The notes under the pieces: model-generated
What the model was told of the DNA's origin: nothing
Database searches by the model: none
What the model saw: only the letters and a program-made list of their open reading frames with translations
Shown here: positions 54,878 to 64,000 of the stretch, piece after piece
Layout of the letters: each line of letters opens with the position of its first letter
How positions within the stretch are numbered: the stretch's first letter is position 1
Position numbers and translations under genes: made by a program
NCBI GenBank assembly: GCA_021399435.1
Contig: JAJTUP010000012.1
Location: 434,001-498,000, forward strand
Source: Diaporthe sp. PMI_573
Taxonomy: Eukaryota; Ascomycota; Sordariomycetes; Diaporthales; Diaporthaceae
Reading direction: 5' to 3'
DNA: 64,000 bases

Positions 54878-57725
54878 CTACTCTACACCAATCCACTCTT
54901 CTTCGGACTCGCCCTCGCTCATGAGGTCAGCCACAGCCACGCCCTCCTGGCCAGATGTCAGGAGGCTCGAGCCGTTCTCGCCGTTCAGTGACCGAGTAAA
55001 TGCCTTCCCTTCCTCCGTGGCCGCCTTGGTCTCAGCCTGTCCCAAGAGGTAGTCCACCATGTAGACGTTCTCATCCGCCAGCTTGCGGATCTCGTCCCTC
55101 ATCCTCGTCACGGCCCGGTTCACCATCCGCAGCTCCATGTCGATCTTGCCCCTGTTGGCCGTCAGCCAGGCACCGTGCTTGTCCACCAGCGCCTTGATCC
55201 AGAGCAGACAGAACTCGATGTGCGGCGACTGCTCCGTCTCGGCGGCGACGAAGCGGAGCAGTCTTGAGACATAGACCACGGGCAGCTCCTCTACCACCAG
55301 CTGAATGTCTTGGTGGGGGATGGCTTGGAACACCCGCTTGATCAAGCCGGCCTCATTGAGACGGAACGCCATGACGAGTGCCTTGAGGTAGTCCTTCTCG
55401 TCTTCCAACACTGCCAGCGTCGCTGCTGGCGTGATCTCCATGTTCAGGTCGAAAGGATCGAACTGGAGGACATTGTCGAGGCTGTAGATCAAGAGACCCT
55501 CCGTTGAGGCTGCGCAAAACGCTGTGCCGGCTGGCGAAAAGCCGACACCCGACACCCGCACCTCGGGCATGTTCTTCCTGGAGGACGGATCTCCCCGCTT
55601 CGAGCCCGGGAGGGACTTGTCGATGCGGTCGTCCCGGTCAGAGGCCTCTCCTTGGTCGTCAAGCTCGCCTTGTGCGCCGGCTTCGGTCAGGAGCTTGCTG
55701 TTCAGGAATTCCTGCGTGCCTGATAACGACAGGTTGACGCTGACTGTGAACTTCTTCAGGAGCACCATCGTCGTGACCGAGTACAAGCAGATGTACTTGC
55801 TGTTGCCACCTGCGAGCAGGCAACTTCCATCTGCGCTGTATTTAATGCTGTTGTATGCCTTCGTCCCGGCTACGTTAGCGGCCGTCCTCCGGTCACCTAT
55901 CTTCCGGCCACCAGAGACATCCCTTCTTCCGTCTAGACCCGAGACCTGCAGCGCCTCTGTCATATTCCAGAATGTCAATTGGCCGTCCAAAGTCGAGATG
56001 GCGAATTGTGTCGAGTCGGGTCTGATCGCAATGTCAAGAACATCTGCCTGCAACTGTAACGGCTCACTTGTTTGTGTGCGGTCGAAGATGGACCATATCC
56101 TTGCTGTCCGATCCCAGCTGCCGCTGACCAAAGTGTTACCATTTGGAGCGAACGCAAGGGACGAAACAGGTCCTTCGTGGCCTGCAAGCTGGTCCAGGAG
56201 CTGCCCTGTCTGAACAGACCATATGTGGATGTCGAAAGAATCAAGAGAGCCGGCGGCCACCACTTCTCCGCTGGGGTCCACGGCCATACATGACCACGAG
56301 AGCCTTGTAGGTGCTGTGAAAGTCCTGAAGTTTCGGTACCTGATGAGATCCCATGCTCTTATTGATCCATCCAAGCTAGATGTGAAGAGCACGTTGCCTT
56401 TCTTGGTGAATTCGCACGCTGTGACGCCACTGGTATGCTCTGTAAAGGTAACAATGCAGAATCCGGATTCGATATCCCAGACTTTGATCTTGCCATCATC
56501 TGCCGTCGTGATTATTCGTTGACCATCGGGTGAATAGACGAGCGAGTTCATGGAATCAAAGTGGCCTTGCTGCTTCAATATGTAGGACTCCGATTGCCAC
56601 TCCCAAACCAGGAGCTGGCCCAGCTTTGAGGCACCAAAAGCCAACCATTCTCCCGTCTTGTTTATCGTGACAAAATCGATGTCGTTTTGCGATATGCTCA
56701 GGGTATGGATCATGTTGAAGTCGGGCATCTCGTACAGGCCAAAGATACCATTTGAGAAGCCCGCGACCAGGAGGTTTGAATCGGCGTGGTATGCAGCGCA
56801 TTTGAGACGAGCGTTGTTTTGCATAAAGTAGTGCTTGTTGACGATCCGCCATCGCAAATCCTTCTCCTGTTCCTCGTCGTCCATCTCGTCATCGTCGCGT
56901 TTTGGGGCAACGTATTTCCAGTCGAAGACGGCACCGTCTTTGCTGATGGTATATATTGTTTCTTGGTCTTTTGAGAAGTAGGCGCCCACGACAGCCTGCC
57001 TATGGCCTGACAGAACTGTTGGTATAAAGCCTTCCTCCTGATCCAAGCTCCATACCCTCGCTGTCAGATCTTTCGAGGCGCTGAGGAAGAATCTTGAGTC
57101 GCTAGACCATTCAATATGCCGAACTTCATCGAAGTGACCGGTATGTGTGTGATGCTTGACAAATGGCGCAAACTCCAGCTCGCCGTCAGGGTGCGCATCG
57201 GGGGTAGACGGCACGTGCCATACTTCGAGTTTGCGACCGAGGCCGACGGCGAAGTAACGACCGGATGGCGAGAACGAGAGTGCTGTGGGGGAAGCTTTGA
57301 AGGAGAAGTTGTAAATGGCGATACGACGGGCAATGTTGGTCAGTATGGCCTGGCCATCTTCGTCGATTGTGAGGAGCAGGTTGCCCTGGGGCGTGAGCCC
57401 TATTCTCGCGATGTTCTTTCGGTGGGCAAAGGGAAGTGTGTAGGACTTGTTGCTACAGACGTCGTCAGTGGTGGGTCATGGAGCGTAGATGCATGACAAG
57501 CCGCAGGATGATCATGAGGGAGGCGGCGTAGCATACTCAACCAGGTTGAAAACCGTCACTCGGTTGCCCACGGGCGAGAAAAGGTCGGTCCCATCTGGGC
57601 TGAAGACCAGATTGCCCCTGCTGTAGACAGTTCCGAGGAGGTTGGAGAACTAGATGCAAGGTCAGTGAGTGTAGAACATGAGAATTGCCACTGCGAGGTA
57701 TGCCCACCTTGAAATCCGTCTTCAT
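54878..57725 (-). CDS. PWP2: Periodic tryptophan protein 2 (Pwp2/Utp1), U3 snoRNP/UTP-B subunit
   Basis: WD40 scaffold of the small-subunit processome that matures 18S rRNA in the nucleolus. Minus-strand exons 57725-57708 (18 nt), 57649-57537 and 57452-54878 give 901 aa, the usual family length. The 6-codon first exon (MKTDFK) joins FSNLLGTVYSRGNLVFSPDG, the conserved Pwp2 start. Two tandem seven-bladed propellers occupy about 20-690, with repeated GH...WD-like units (HFDSMNSLVYSPDGQRI, GKIKVWDIESGFC, LVSGSWDRTARIWSIF). The C-terminal Utp12 domain (about 700-860) includes YLKALVMAFRLNE and CLLWIKALVDKHG. An acidic tail (EGESEEEW) ends the protein. It is divergent from the septin gene across only 356 bp. 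Confidence 0.96.
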
Positions 57726-58081
57726 TTTCAAAGTACAGCCATGTTCCTCATCAATGTCTTGCGACGAAATCTCCCAAACTTTAGCGAACCTTTTGAAGTT
57801 ATTTGTGGGTCCATCTTATCGTCCCGTTATCGCGCATGCCTGCAAAGGAGGTACCCTTGTTAATTGGGCCAGCCCGTACTTGCCAACCTAAGTAAGGGGC
57901 TCGAGCTTTCAGGGGGAAGACTGGCCAAACCGAAATTGCTCCCTCCCCTTCTCAACAGAGACGAATTGCTCCGTCAAACACCAGGAGGCGTATCTCAATT
58001 GCCATTTCTTGAGAGCTTCTCAGTCGAACGCCATCTTCCCTGAATCCTATTCTCCCATCGCACAAGCCCCCAACCGTCAAG
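57726..58081. promoter_or_regulatory. Compact divergent promoter between PWP2 and the CDC12 septin gene
   Basis: 356 bp between the two start codons is the only control region available to both genes unless elements lie inside introns. It has no obvious TATA box. A pyrimidine-rich stretch precedes the septin start. Confidence 0.6.
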
Positions 58082-59482
58082 ATGTCGACCGAAAGCAGCG
58101 CCAGCCCCATAGGTACGCATGACTAGACTTACAAGCACGACCAAACGCGGAGAAAGCGCCCCATGTCATGCTAACGCGCCTGTTCACTGCCACAGGTATC
58201 GCAAACCTGCCCAACCAGCGACACAAGATTGTTGCTAAGAGGGGTGCCGCCTTCACTATTATGGTTCGTGAGAAAGGCATTCAAACCCGTGGAACACCCT
58301 CCTGACTCCCATTACAGGTTGCTGGCGAATCTGGCCTCGGCAAGACCACCTTCATCAACACCCTCTTCTCCACGACCATCAAGAACTATGCCGACCACAA
58401 GCGGAGACACCAGAAGCAAGTCGACAAGACCGTTGAGATCGAGATCACAAAGGCTGAGCTGGAGGAGAAGTTCTTCAAGGGTATGTTTCTGGCGAATTGC
58501 CGGAATCGCGTAACGCCTACTGACTGACCCGACACAGTCCGCCTGACCGTCATCGACACCCCTGGTTTCGGCGACTACGTCAACAACCGCGACTCCTGGA
58601 TGCCAATCATCGAGTTCCTTGACGATCAGCACGAGTCTTACATGTTGCAAGAGCAACAGCCCCGCCGAAATGACAAGATCGACCTCCGTGTCCACGCTTG
58701 CCTGTACTTCATCCGCCCCACCGGTCACACCCTGAAGCCTCTCGATATCGAGGTCATGAAGAGGCTCTGCTCTCGCGTCAACTTGATTCCAGTGATTGCC
58801 AAGGCTGATACTCTCAGCCCTGCTGACCTGGCCACGTTCAAGCAACGCGTATGTAGCTCCTGCGTCGGAAGCATGTGTTCCTAGGCACTGACATTTCAAT
58901 TAGATCCAAGCTGTCATTGAGGCCCAGAGCATCAAGATCTACCAGCCACCTGTTGAGGAGGACGACGAGGCCGCTGCTCAGCATGCCCGCAGCCTGATGG
59001 CAGCCATGCCGTTCGCCGTCATCGGATCCGAGAAGGACGTCAAGACTGGCGATGGCCGCATCGTCAAGGGACGGCAGTACTCGTGGGGTGTTGCCGAGGT
59101 CGAGAACGAGGACCACTGCGACTTCAAGAAGCTCCGATCCATCCTCATCCGCACTCACATGCTCGACCTCATCCACACCACCGAGGAGCTTCACTACGAG
59201 GCTTACCGCGCCCAACAGATGGAGACGCGCAAGTTCGGCGAGGCCCGCCCACGGAAGCTGGACAACCCCAAGTTCAAGGAGGAAGAGGAGGCCCTCCGGA
59301 AGCGCTTCACCGAGCAGGTCAAGATCGAGGAGCAGCGGTTCAGACAATGGGAGCAGAAGCTCATTGCTGAGCGTGATCGCCTTAACAAGGATCTGGAGCA
59401 GACGCATGCCCAGATCAAGACACTGGAGCAGGAGCTGGAGCAGATGCAGGGCAGCGCGGTCCGCAGCCATGGTCGTCGTTAG
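58082..59482 (+). CDS. CDC12/aspC: Septin, Cdc12/AspC subgroup
   Basis: GTP-binding filament protein of the septin ring at septation and polarity sites. Five exons, 58082-58112, 58196-58263, 58318-58480, 58538-58848 and 58904-59482, give 383 aa. P-loop GESGLGKT at 36-43, switch II DTPGFGD, and AKAD for guanine specificity are present, with the septin-unique element after them. The start IANLPNQRHKIV and the end FTEQVKIEEQRFRQWEQK followed by a coiled coil of about 45 residues match the Cdc12 subgroup of yeast more closely than Cdc3, Cdc10 or Cdc11. Introns cluster in the first half, all 54-83 nt with consensus signals. It shares a 356-bp divergent promoter with PWP2. Confidence 0.95.
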
Positions 59483-60124
59483 GGCCACGAAGTGGTGGCT
59501 TAGATCAAACCGTCGACATCTTGGGAACGACCAAATTCACCGTTCCGGAGTTTATGGCAGCCTAAAGGGGCTGGTTTTCACCAAGGTTCACTGACACGGG
59601 GAGCTAAGAGGACGCGCGCTGCGAATATGCTCTGGAGCTTTGCTTGTGACTTGGAGTGCGCGTTGACCGGCCTCGGGGAAGAGAGGATAAATTATTTCCT
59701 CCGGCACGCCGCCGTTTTCTTTCTTCGTCCTTCACAAGGGCTGAGATCAAAAACAACAAGGTGGGAATATTGGAGCAGCGAGCAAGGCCATCTTTTTTTT
59801 TTTTTTGGTGCCGTTCTGCTACTATTTCGCAACCTTTCTCAGACCCGACCCCCCTTTTTTATTCCATTCCGAGATAGCCTTGATGTAATTCCCTTGACCT
59901 TTTCATGATACCAATTAATGAGAATGGCTGCCCCTTGAGACTTAATCGCATGAACTGAACTGACATGACATGGGCACAGGGTGTGATTGTATCTCGGCCT
60001 TGAATTAAATCGGTTCATAATATCTCCCGAGCTCCGTTCATGCCATATGTGTATATGTAAATCAGATACGCACCCGAACCTCGGTTTCGTAAATGCTAGT
60101 AAACTGCCAATGCCCCACCGCTAT
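59483..60124. other. Convergent intergenic region between the septin and mitochondrial kinase genes
   Basis: 3' untranslated sequence with a T-run at about 59791-59805. No gene seen. Confidence 0.5.
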
Positions 60125-61633
60125 CTAAACAGCATCCATCATGGCCCTCGTGAGCAATTGCTCGTTCTTGTTACCCAGTTTCGACACCTGGAGGAATACG
60201 TCCACGCCGTAGCCCCACAGGCTCTGTAGTTCCAGACCTCCGGCCCAGTATTCGGCGTAGATGCGGCTCAGCGGCAGCCCCATACCGAGGCGCAGGTTGG
60301 GCGGCCTGCTCGTCAGTGACGACAGGGAGCTCACGTAGCTCGCAGTAGCGGCGCTCGCCTGAACCTCGCTCGTGGGCGGGTCGTCGACGCGCACCTCCTG
60401 CAGGGTGGCGGCCATCCTGGGGACGCGGGTCAGGTTGGCCAGGATCTGTTGGCTCTTGGGGCCCTTGCAGAAGGACCACAGGTGGGGCAGGACATCGCGC
60501 GGGATACCGCCGCCCTGGTCGGACACGCGGATCTCGACGTGCTTGGACGACTCGCAGATGGTCACCTCGATGGGCGGGGGCGGCCGCCCCGCGTGGCCGT
60601 CCTGGATCTGCCGCTCGATGAGGGACTGGACCGAGTTCCGGAGGAGCTCCCCGATGATGTACTCTATGTGGCTGAGGATGAAGGGGAAGTTGGCGTCCTG
60701 GTGGCCGGTGAGCCTGATCTCGGGCAGGGCGACGTCGTCGCCGTAGGCGGACCTGGCCAGGTCCAGGACGGCCTTGCCGCAGCGCTGGATCACGTCGGCG
60801 GCGTTGCACTTCAGGAAGACCTTGCCGACAAAGTCACTGTCGGGGACCGTGACGCCTGGCGCGAAGGAAGGCGAGTAAAAGGTCTCGGTGAGGGAGAGGT
60901 GCTGCTCGGCTATGACGCGGCGCGATATCCTGGAGCGCAGGATGGCGTTCATGAAGAGGTCCAGCTCCTCGGCCGGCATCAGGTCGTCGGCGCTCACCTC
61001 GAGGATGCCCATGGCCAGCTTTGGGATCACCGACAGGTGGGCCTTGAGGGTGGTGCTGATGGCCCGGCAGAAGGAGTCATTCTCCTCGAGGGAGCGGATC
61101 TCGGGCACCCTCCTGAACCTGTCGAACGCATCGTAGTACAGCTCGTACACGTCGTTGAAGTGAGGGTTGGCGACGACGCAGTACGGCAGGGTCTGCATGT
61201 CTCTGATGCGATGTGCAATCCTACATTGGTCATAGCTTTAGCGGGGTTGACTCATGGCTCACCCCTCTGGCCGCTCTCACGTACCTCCTCGGGAGCTCTG
61301 TCCTCACATAGTTGGCGGAGCTGATCAGCCTCTGCTCGTTCAGGGAGCGGCCAAAGACCATGAGCTGGCGGAGGCTGATGGGCCTCGCCTCCTTCCCCAC
61401 CCAGCTGAGTCACGGTCAGCGGAACCGAGGCTCTCTCGGGGGAAGCAGACGTACTCGTCGAGGGCGGAGAAGGCCCTCCACCTGTGGTTGTGCATCATGG
61501 AGCGCGTCTGGTGGTCCCGCGCGCAGTACACTGGCCGTCGAGCTTGTCCTGCCAGGTGCTTGGCGGCCGGTGGTCTGAGGGTCGGTCTCATCCCCAAGCT
61601 TGCTGAGGCGATGCTGCCCCCCAAGCTCGACAT
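60125..61633 (-). CDS. Mitochondrial protein kinase, pyruvate/branched-chain dehydrogenase kinase family
   Basis: GHKL-type kinase that phosphorylates and inhibits the E1 subunit of pyruvate or branched-chain keto-acid dehydrogenase. Minus-strand exons 61633-61455, 61404-61285 and 61220-60125 (introns 50 and 64 nt) give 464 aa. The N-terminus has an Arg-rich targeting-like segment. The BCDHK helical domain carries RQLMVFGRSLNEQRLISSAN and the histidine-containing RRVIAEQHLSLTE. The HATPase domain has the N-box ELLRN (about 291-295), G1 SDQGGGIP (D334) and a GMGLPLSRIYAEYW lid segment (about 412-425). A Ser/Ala-rich loop of about 30 residues is inserted before the lid. The C-terminal SKLGNKNEQL resembles a fungal subgroup distinct from classical PDK1-4; substrate choice cannot be settled from sequence. 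Confidence 0.9.
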
Positions 61634-63561
61634 CCCGGCGATGATTCCATGCGAATGGCGAGTGTATGCTGGTTGTTGGAGCCCTGGGACACGAGGAAGG
61701 TGGACGGGTGTGTGTGTGTGTGTGTGTGTCGGTGTCTCTGTAGTCAGAGCAGCGTCGTCATGGTAGCTCGTTCGTCAAGAGCTCTGAGGCATCTCATCTG
61801 CTGGTGTTATTCTATCACAACCTAGCCAAGGCCGGTAGTCTGGCATGGCGCTATTGCTGGTGGAAAAGTGGGGAGCTTCTAAGCTCCCTTGTGTCATTCC
61901 GCGCAGGGGTTATCTTCATTTCCTCAAGCAGCTGCTGCAATGCTGCAATGCTGCTTGCTGGCTATGCAGACTGCGATATGGCCTGAACTGAGCACATGTA
62001 GTAGCCAACGGGACAGCATTTACCCCGCCATTGTCACAAGCCTCGCATGCATCCATCGCATAAAAGTCGGTGCTGGGTTCCGTCTTCTTCCCAACCTGGC
62101 ACGTGTCACCAAACTCAGTGTACAACGGCAACAGACAACGCATGCAGACATGCAGAGATGCAGACAATTGTCGTGGGCACCACACGGGGTGTTGTGTTGC
62201 GTGAGTCCATGCAGGAGCATAGCTTCCGCTGCAAGAGGCTCTATAAGTTCGAAGGACTTTCGGGAGGCGCGGCCTGCCTGCCTGCTTTTATCACCCCTGG
62301 TCAACACGGGCCTGTATGTACGGGACTACTGTGAACTTCGTGTACATATATATACCCCCCAAGTACCGCCAGAATGTCGGTATGCGACAATGTAAATTAG
62401 ATCCGGGTACTCGATAACGCCAACCATGGTTTGCCCCAAGCGAAGAAGAAGCCGTTATCTTGGGGGCTTCTTGTGTAGCTGGACATGAGGAGGGATTCTG
62501 CAGGAAACGGAGGCTGTGCAACTGGCAGCCGCCCACCCGCATTGAAGCTGACAAAGGGCCACCCGCTCGCTCCCAGCCAAACGGACGTCATACAACGAGA
62601 CGAGGGGCACTGTGGCACGCTGGGCGCGAGCGTAGTCTGGTTATCTTGTCCTCACCGCGGGTCATGAGGGAAAGTGGTAGAGGCCTTGCCTCGTGCGACC
62701 CGGCCTTGTGGGACGCCCTGAATGATGTTTCTGCAGCAAGCTAAGCACTCCGCATCCACACCCGCAATTCTTACGTACCTTGGCTTGCCAGGCTTTGCTC
62801 ATGCAGATGCTTTTGCCCGGCACCACCACCACCACCACCACTACTACCACAACGCATTGTCTACCTAAGCGAGGACTGAGCCGAGTAACGTAAAAACAGA
62901 CGGACAGACAAACAAACAGACAGACAGGGACATCTTCCTTCCACTTGACCTGTTCTTGCATGCAGCCTTGCTTTGCTCTACCCTCTTGCTCTCACTGCTT
63001 CTTCTGCCTTGCCATATTCCAAACGCGGCACTCGCTCCCCCGTTTTTTTGGTGCTGCTCCAATATCCTGGCTTACAGTGTCTCACTTGTTCCTTCTCCTC
63101 GCCAACCCCAACGCCCGGAAGCCTGTCTAGGCCAGGTCAGGAATCGCAACACCCTCCTCAGGTGGATCCTGACGTCGGCTGGCCACACGCGCTTTCCCCA
63201 GCGCACCATATCTCGCCCGCGCTCGCCATTTCTTCTCCTAAACACCAAGCCACTTCGCCTCCGAACCATCGCCATCCACTCACTGCCACCTCTGTCGCTT
63301 GCAGCTGCCTCGGGCTGTCAAGAGACCCTTCCCGCGGGACTCTGCCCTGCGAGCCTCGCCTTCCCTACCGCATCGCACCAACCCGCACGTCCCAAAGTCG
63401 AGCTTGCTCGCAACCCTCAGACATGGTGAGTACACAACTCCACCAGGTTACACCTCCATGCACCTGTCCACCGCACACCTCCGCTGCATTCACCGGCCCC
63501 GCTGCTGCAACCTATCTTGGCATCTTATCCTGGCCGAGTCTGCCCACCGGGTCGTCTGCCA
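61634..63561. other. Divergent intergenic region upstream of the partial right-end gene
   Basis: No gene recognised in 1.9 kb. Simple repeats include (GT)11 at 61708-61729, a CAC-type triplet run at 62821-62850 and an ACAGACAG-rich tract at about 62895-62930. From about 62.95 kb the plus strand is C/T-rich, resembling a leader of the next gene. Confidence 0.5.
62821..62850. repeat. CAC/CTA triplet microsatellite
   Basis: Ten consecutive triplets, seven CAC followed by CTA, CTA and CAC-like units, in intergenic DNA upstream of the right-end gene. Confidence 0.85.
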
Positions 63562-64000
63562 ATGCCCCTCTCAACGAGGCGTTGGAAGATGTGGCGGCGC
63601 ACGCGGAGCAGCCCTCCGGGCGAGAGCTCGCCGTCCCTCTCCACCCCAAGATCGACATCGTCCACGCCAGGCGTGGTCGACTCTCCGTCTGTCTCAGCGT
63701 CGCCGCCTTTTCCCTACGCCCCACGGTCCCCTACGCCAACCTCAGCAGCCGTTGATCCCGAACTGCTTTGGAAGCTTCTTGATAGTACCCGTGCTGACAT
63801 GGCAATCTCTGATGAGGCCTTCCAATCTGATATGCACTCCCCAAACGACATGCTCATCGACACAGAGGAACACATCGTCGACCCGGCAGCCAACGGTGTC
63901 GAGAAGGACAACCTCACAATCATCAACCCAGACAACCTGGAAACAGAGGCAGAGCAGCTTCAGGACCTGACCAGGGCGGATGACTGTACGTGAACCGGAA
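63562..64000 (+). CDS. 5' part of an unrecognised gene, cut off by the window end
   Basis: An open frame from an ATG at 63562 (or 63589) runs to a GTACGT donor at 63986, giving about 141 codons before the window ends inside the intron. The protein begins with basic, Ser/Pro/Thr-rich sequence (SPSLSTPRSTSSTPG) that looks disordered, then turns acidic and amphipathic (DPELLWKLLDSTRADMAISDEAF). A separate ATG at 63423 is followed at once by a perfect GTGAGT, so the real first exon may lie upstream and the start is uncertain. I recognise no domain; a nuclear regulatory protein is possible but unsupported. Confidence 0.5.

Noticed and set aside
50450..57725. A polyketide cluster around the questin-oxidase-like gene
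   Set aside because: The neighbours are a Kelch membrane protein and the housekeeping gene PWP2; there is no synthase, regulator or tailoring enzyme.
60449..61324. 291-aa plus-strand ORF opposite the mitochondrial kinase
   Set aside because: Shadow frame across a kinase exon and its introns; Val/Asp/Gly-rich with no domain.
1..64000. tRNA, rRNA, CRISPR or complete transposon
   Set aside because: By eye I found no cloverleaf with a convincing T-loop, no spaced direct repeats of CRISPR type, and no transposase or long terminal repeats. A tRNAscan or RepeatMasker run would be decisive; a hit would overturn this.

Overview
This window is nuclear DNA of a filamentous ascomycete (Pezizomycotina). 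The best guess is a Sordariomycete, from the protein families and their sequence flavour; the species cannot be named. The signs are short spliceosomal introns (mostly 50-110 nt) with GTRNGT donors, CTRAC/TACTAAC-like branch points and YAG acceptors; strongly GC-ending codons; no operons; and about 21 genes separated by long gene-poor promoters rich in C/T and simple repeats. I rebuilt gene models by hand, joining exons only where phase and protein family both agreed. Exon coordinates are in each entry, and each feature spans start codon to stop codon.

Layout, left to right. 1-10 kb: an orphan methyltransferase, a formate dehydrogenase with a targeting extension and a 605-nt first intron, and an APC/LAT amino-acid transporter (minus). 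10.8-15.1 kb: two mitochondrial translation genes tail to tail, leucyl-tRNA synthetase (plus) and an Mtq1/HemK release-factor methyltransferase (minus). 15.6-19.8 kb: a cyclase/kynurenine-formamidase-fold enzyme and the calcineurin catalytic subunit. 20.9-26.1 kb: a nine-exon trimethyllysine dioxygenase (carnitine synthesis), divergent from an L-asparaginase with C-terminal ankyrin repeats. 27.9-32.6 kb: a Bcs1-like AAA ATPase and the TFIIIC subunit Tfc1/Sfc1. 35-41.9 kb: PP2A B56 regulatory subunit, a CID/RS/proline-rich RNA-processing protein, and a 137-aa membrane protein built from micro-exons. 43.7-50.4 kb: a WD40 + inositol polyphosphate 5-phosphatase and a Kelch-repeat single-pass membrane protein. 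53-61.6 kb: a questin-oxidase-like protein, Pwp2/Utp1 divergent from septin Cdc12, and a PDK/BCKDK-family mitochondrial kinase. The 5' part of an unrecognised gene runs off the right end.

Most genes are conserved housekeeping or signalling genes. Several act in mitochondria (LeuRS, Mtq1, Bcs1-like, PDK-like, probably formate dehydrogenase and trimethyllysine dioxygenase), and two are phosphoprotein phosphatase components (calcineurin A, B56). I see no biosynthetic gene cluster, intact transposon, tRNA or rRNA gene, CRISPR array or prokaryotic-type system. The most interesting signals are in gene structure: micro-exons, a stop codon embedded in a splice donor that may give calcineurin two C-termini, alternative in-frame starts that could switch targeting, and long leaders with upstream ORFs and repeats.
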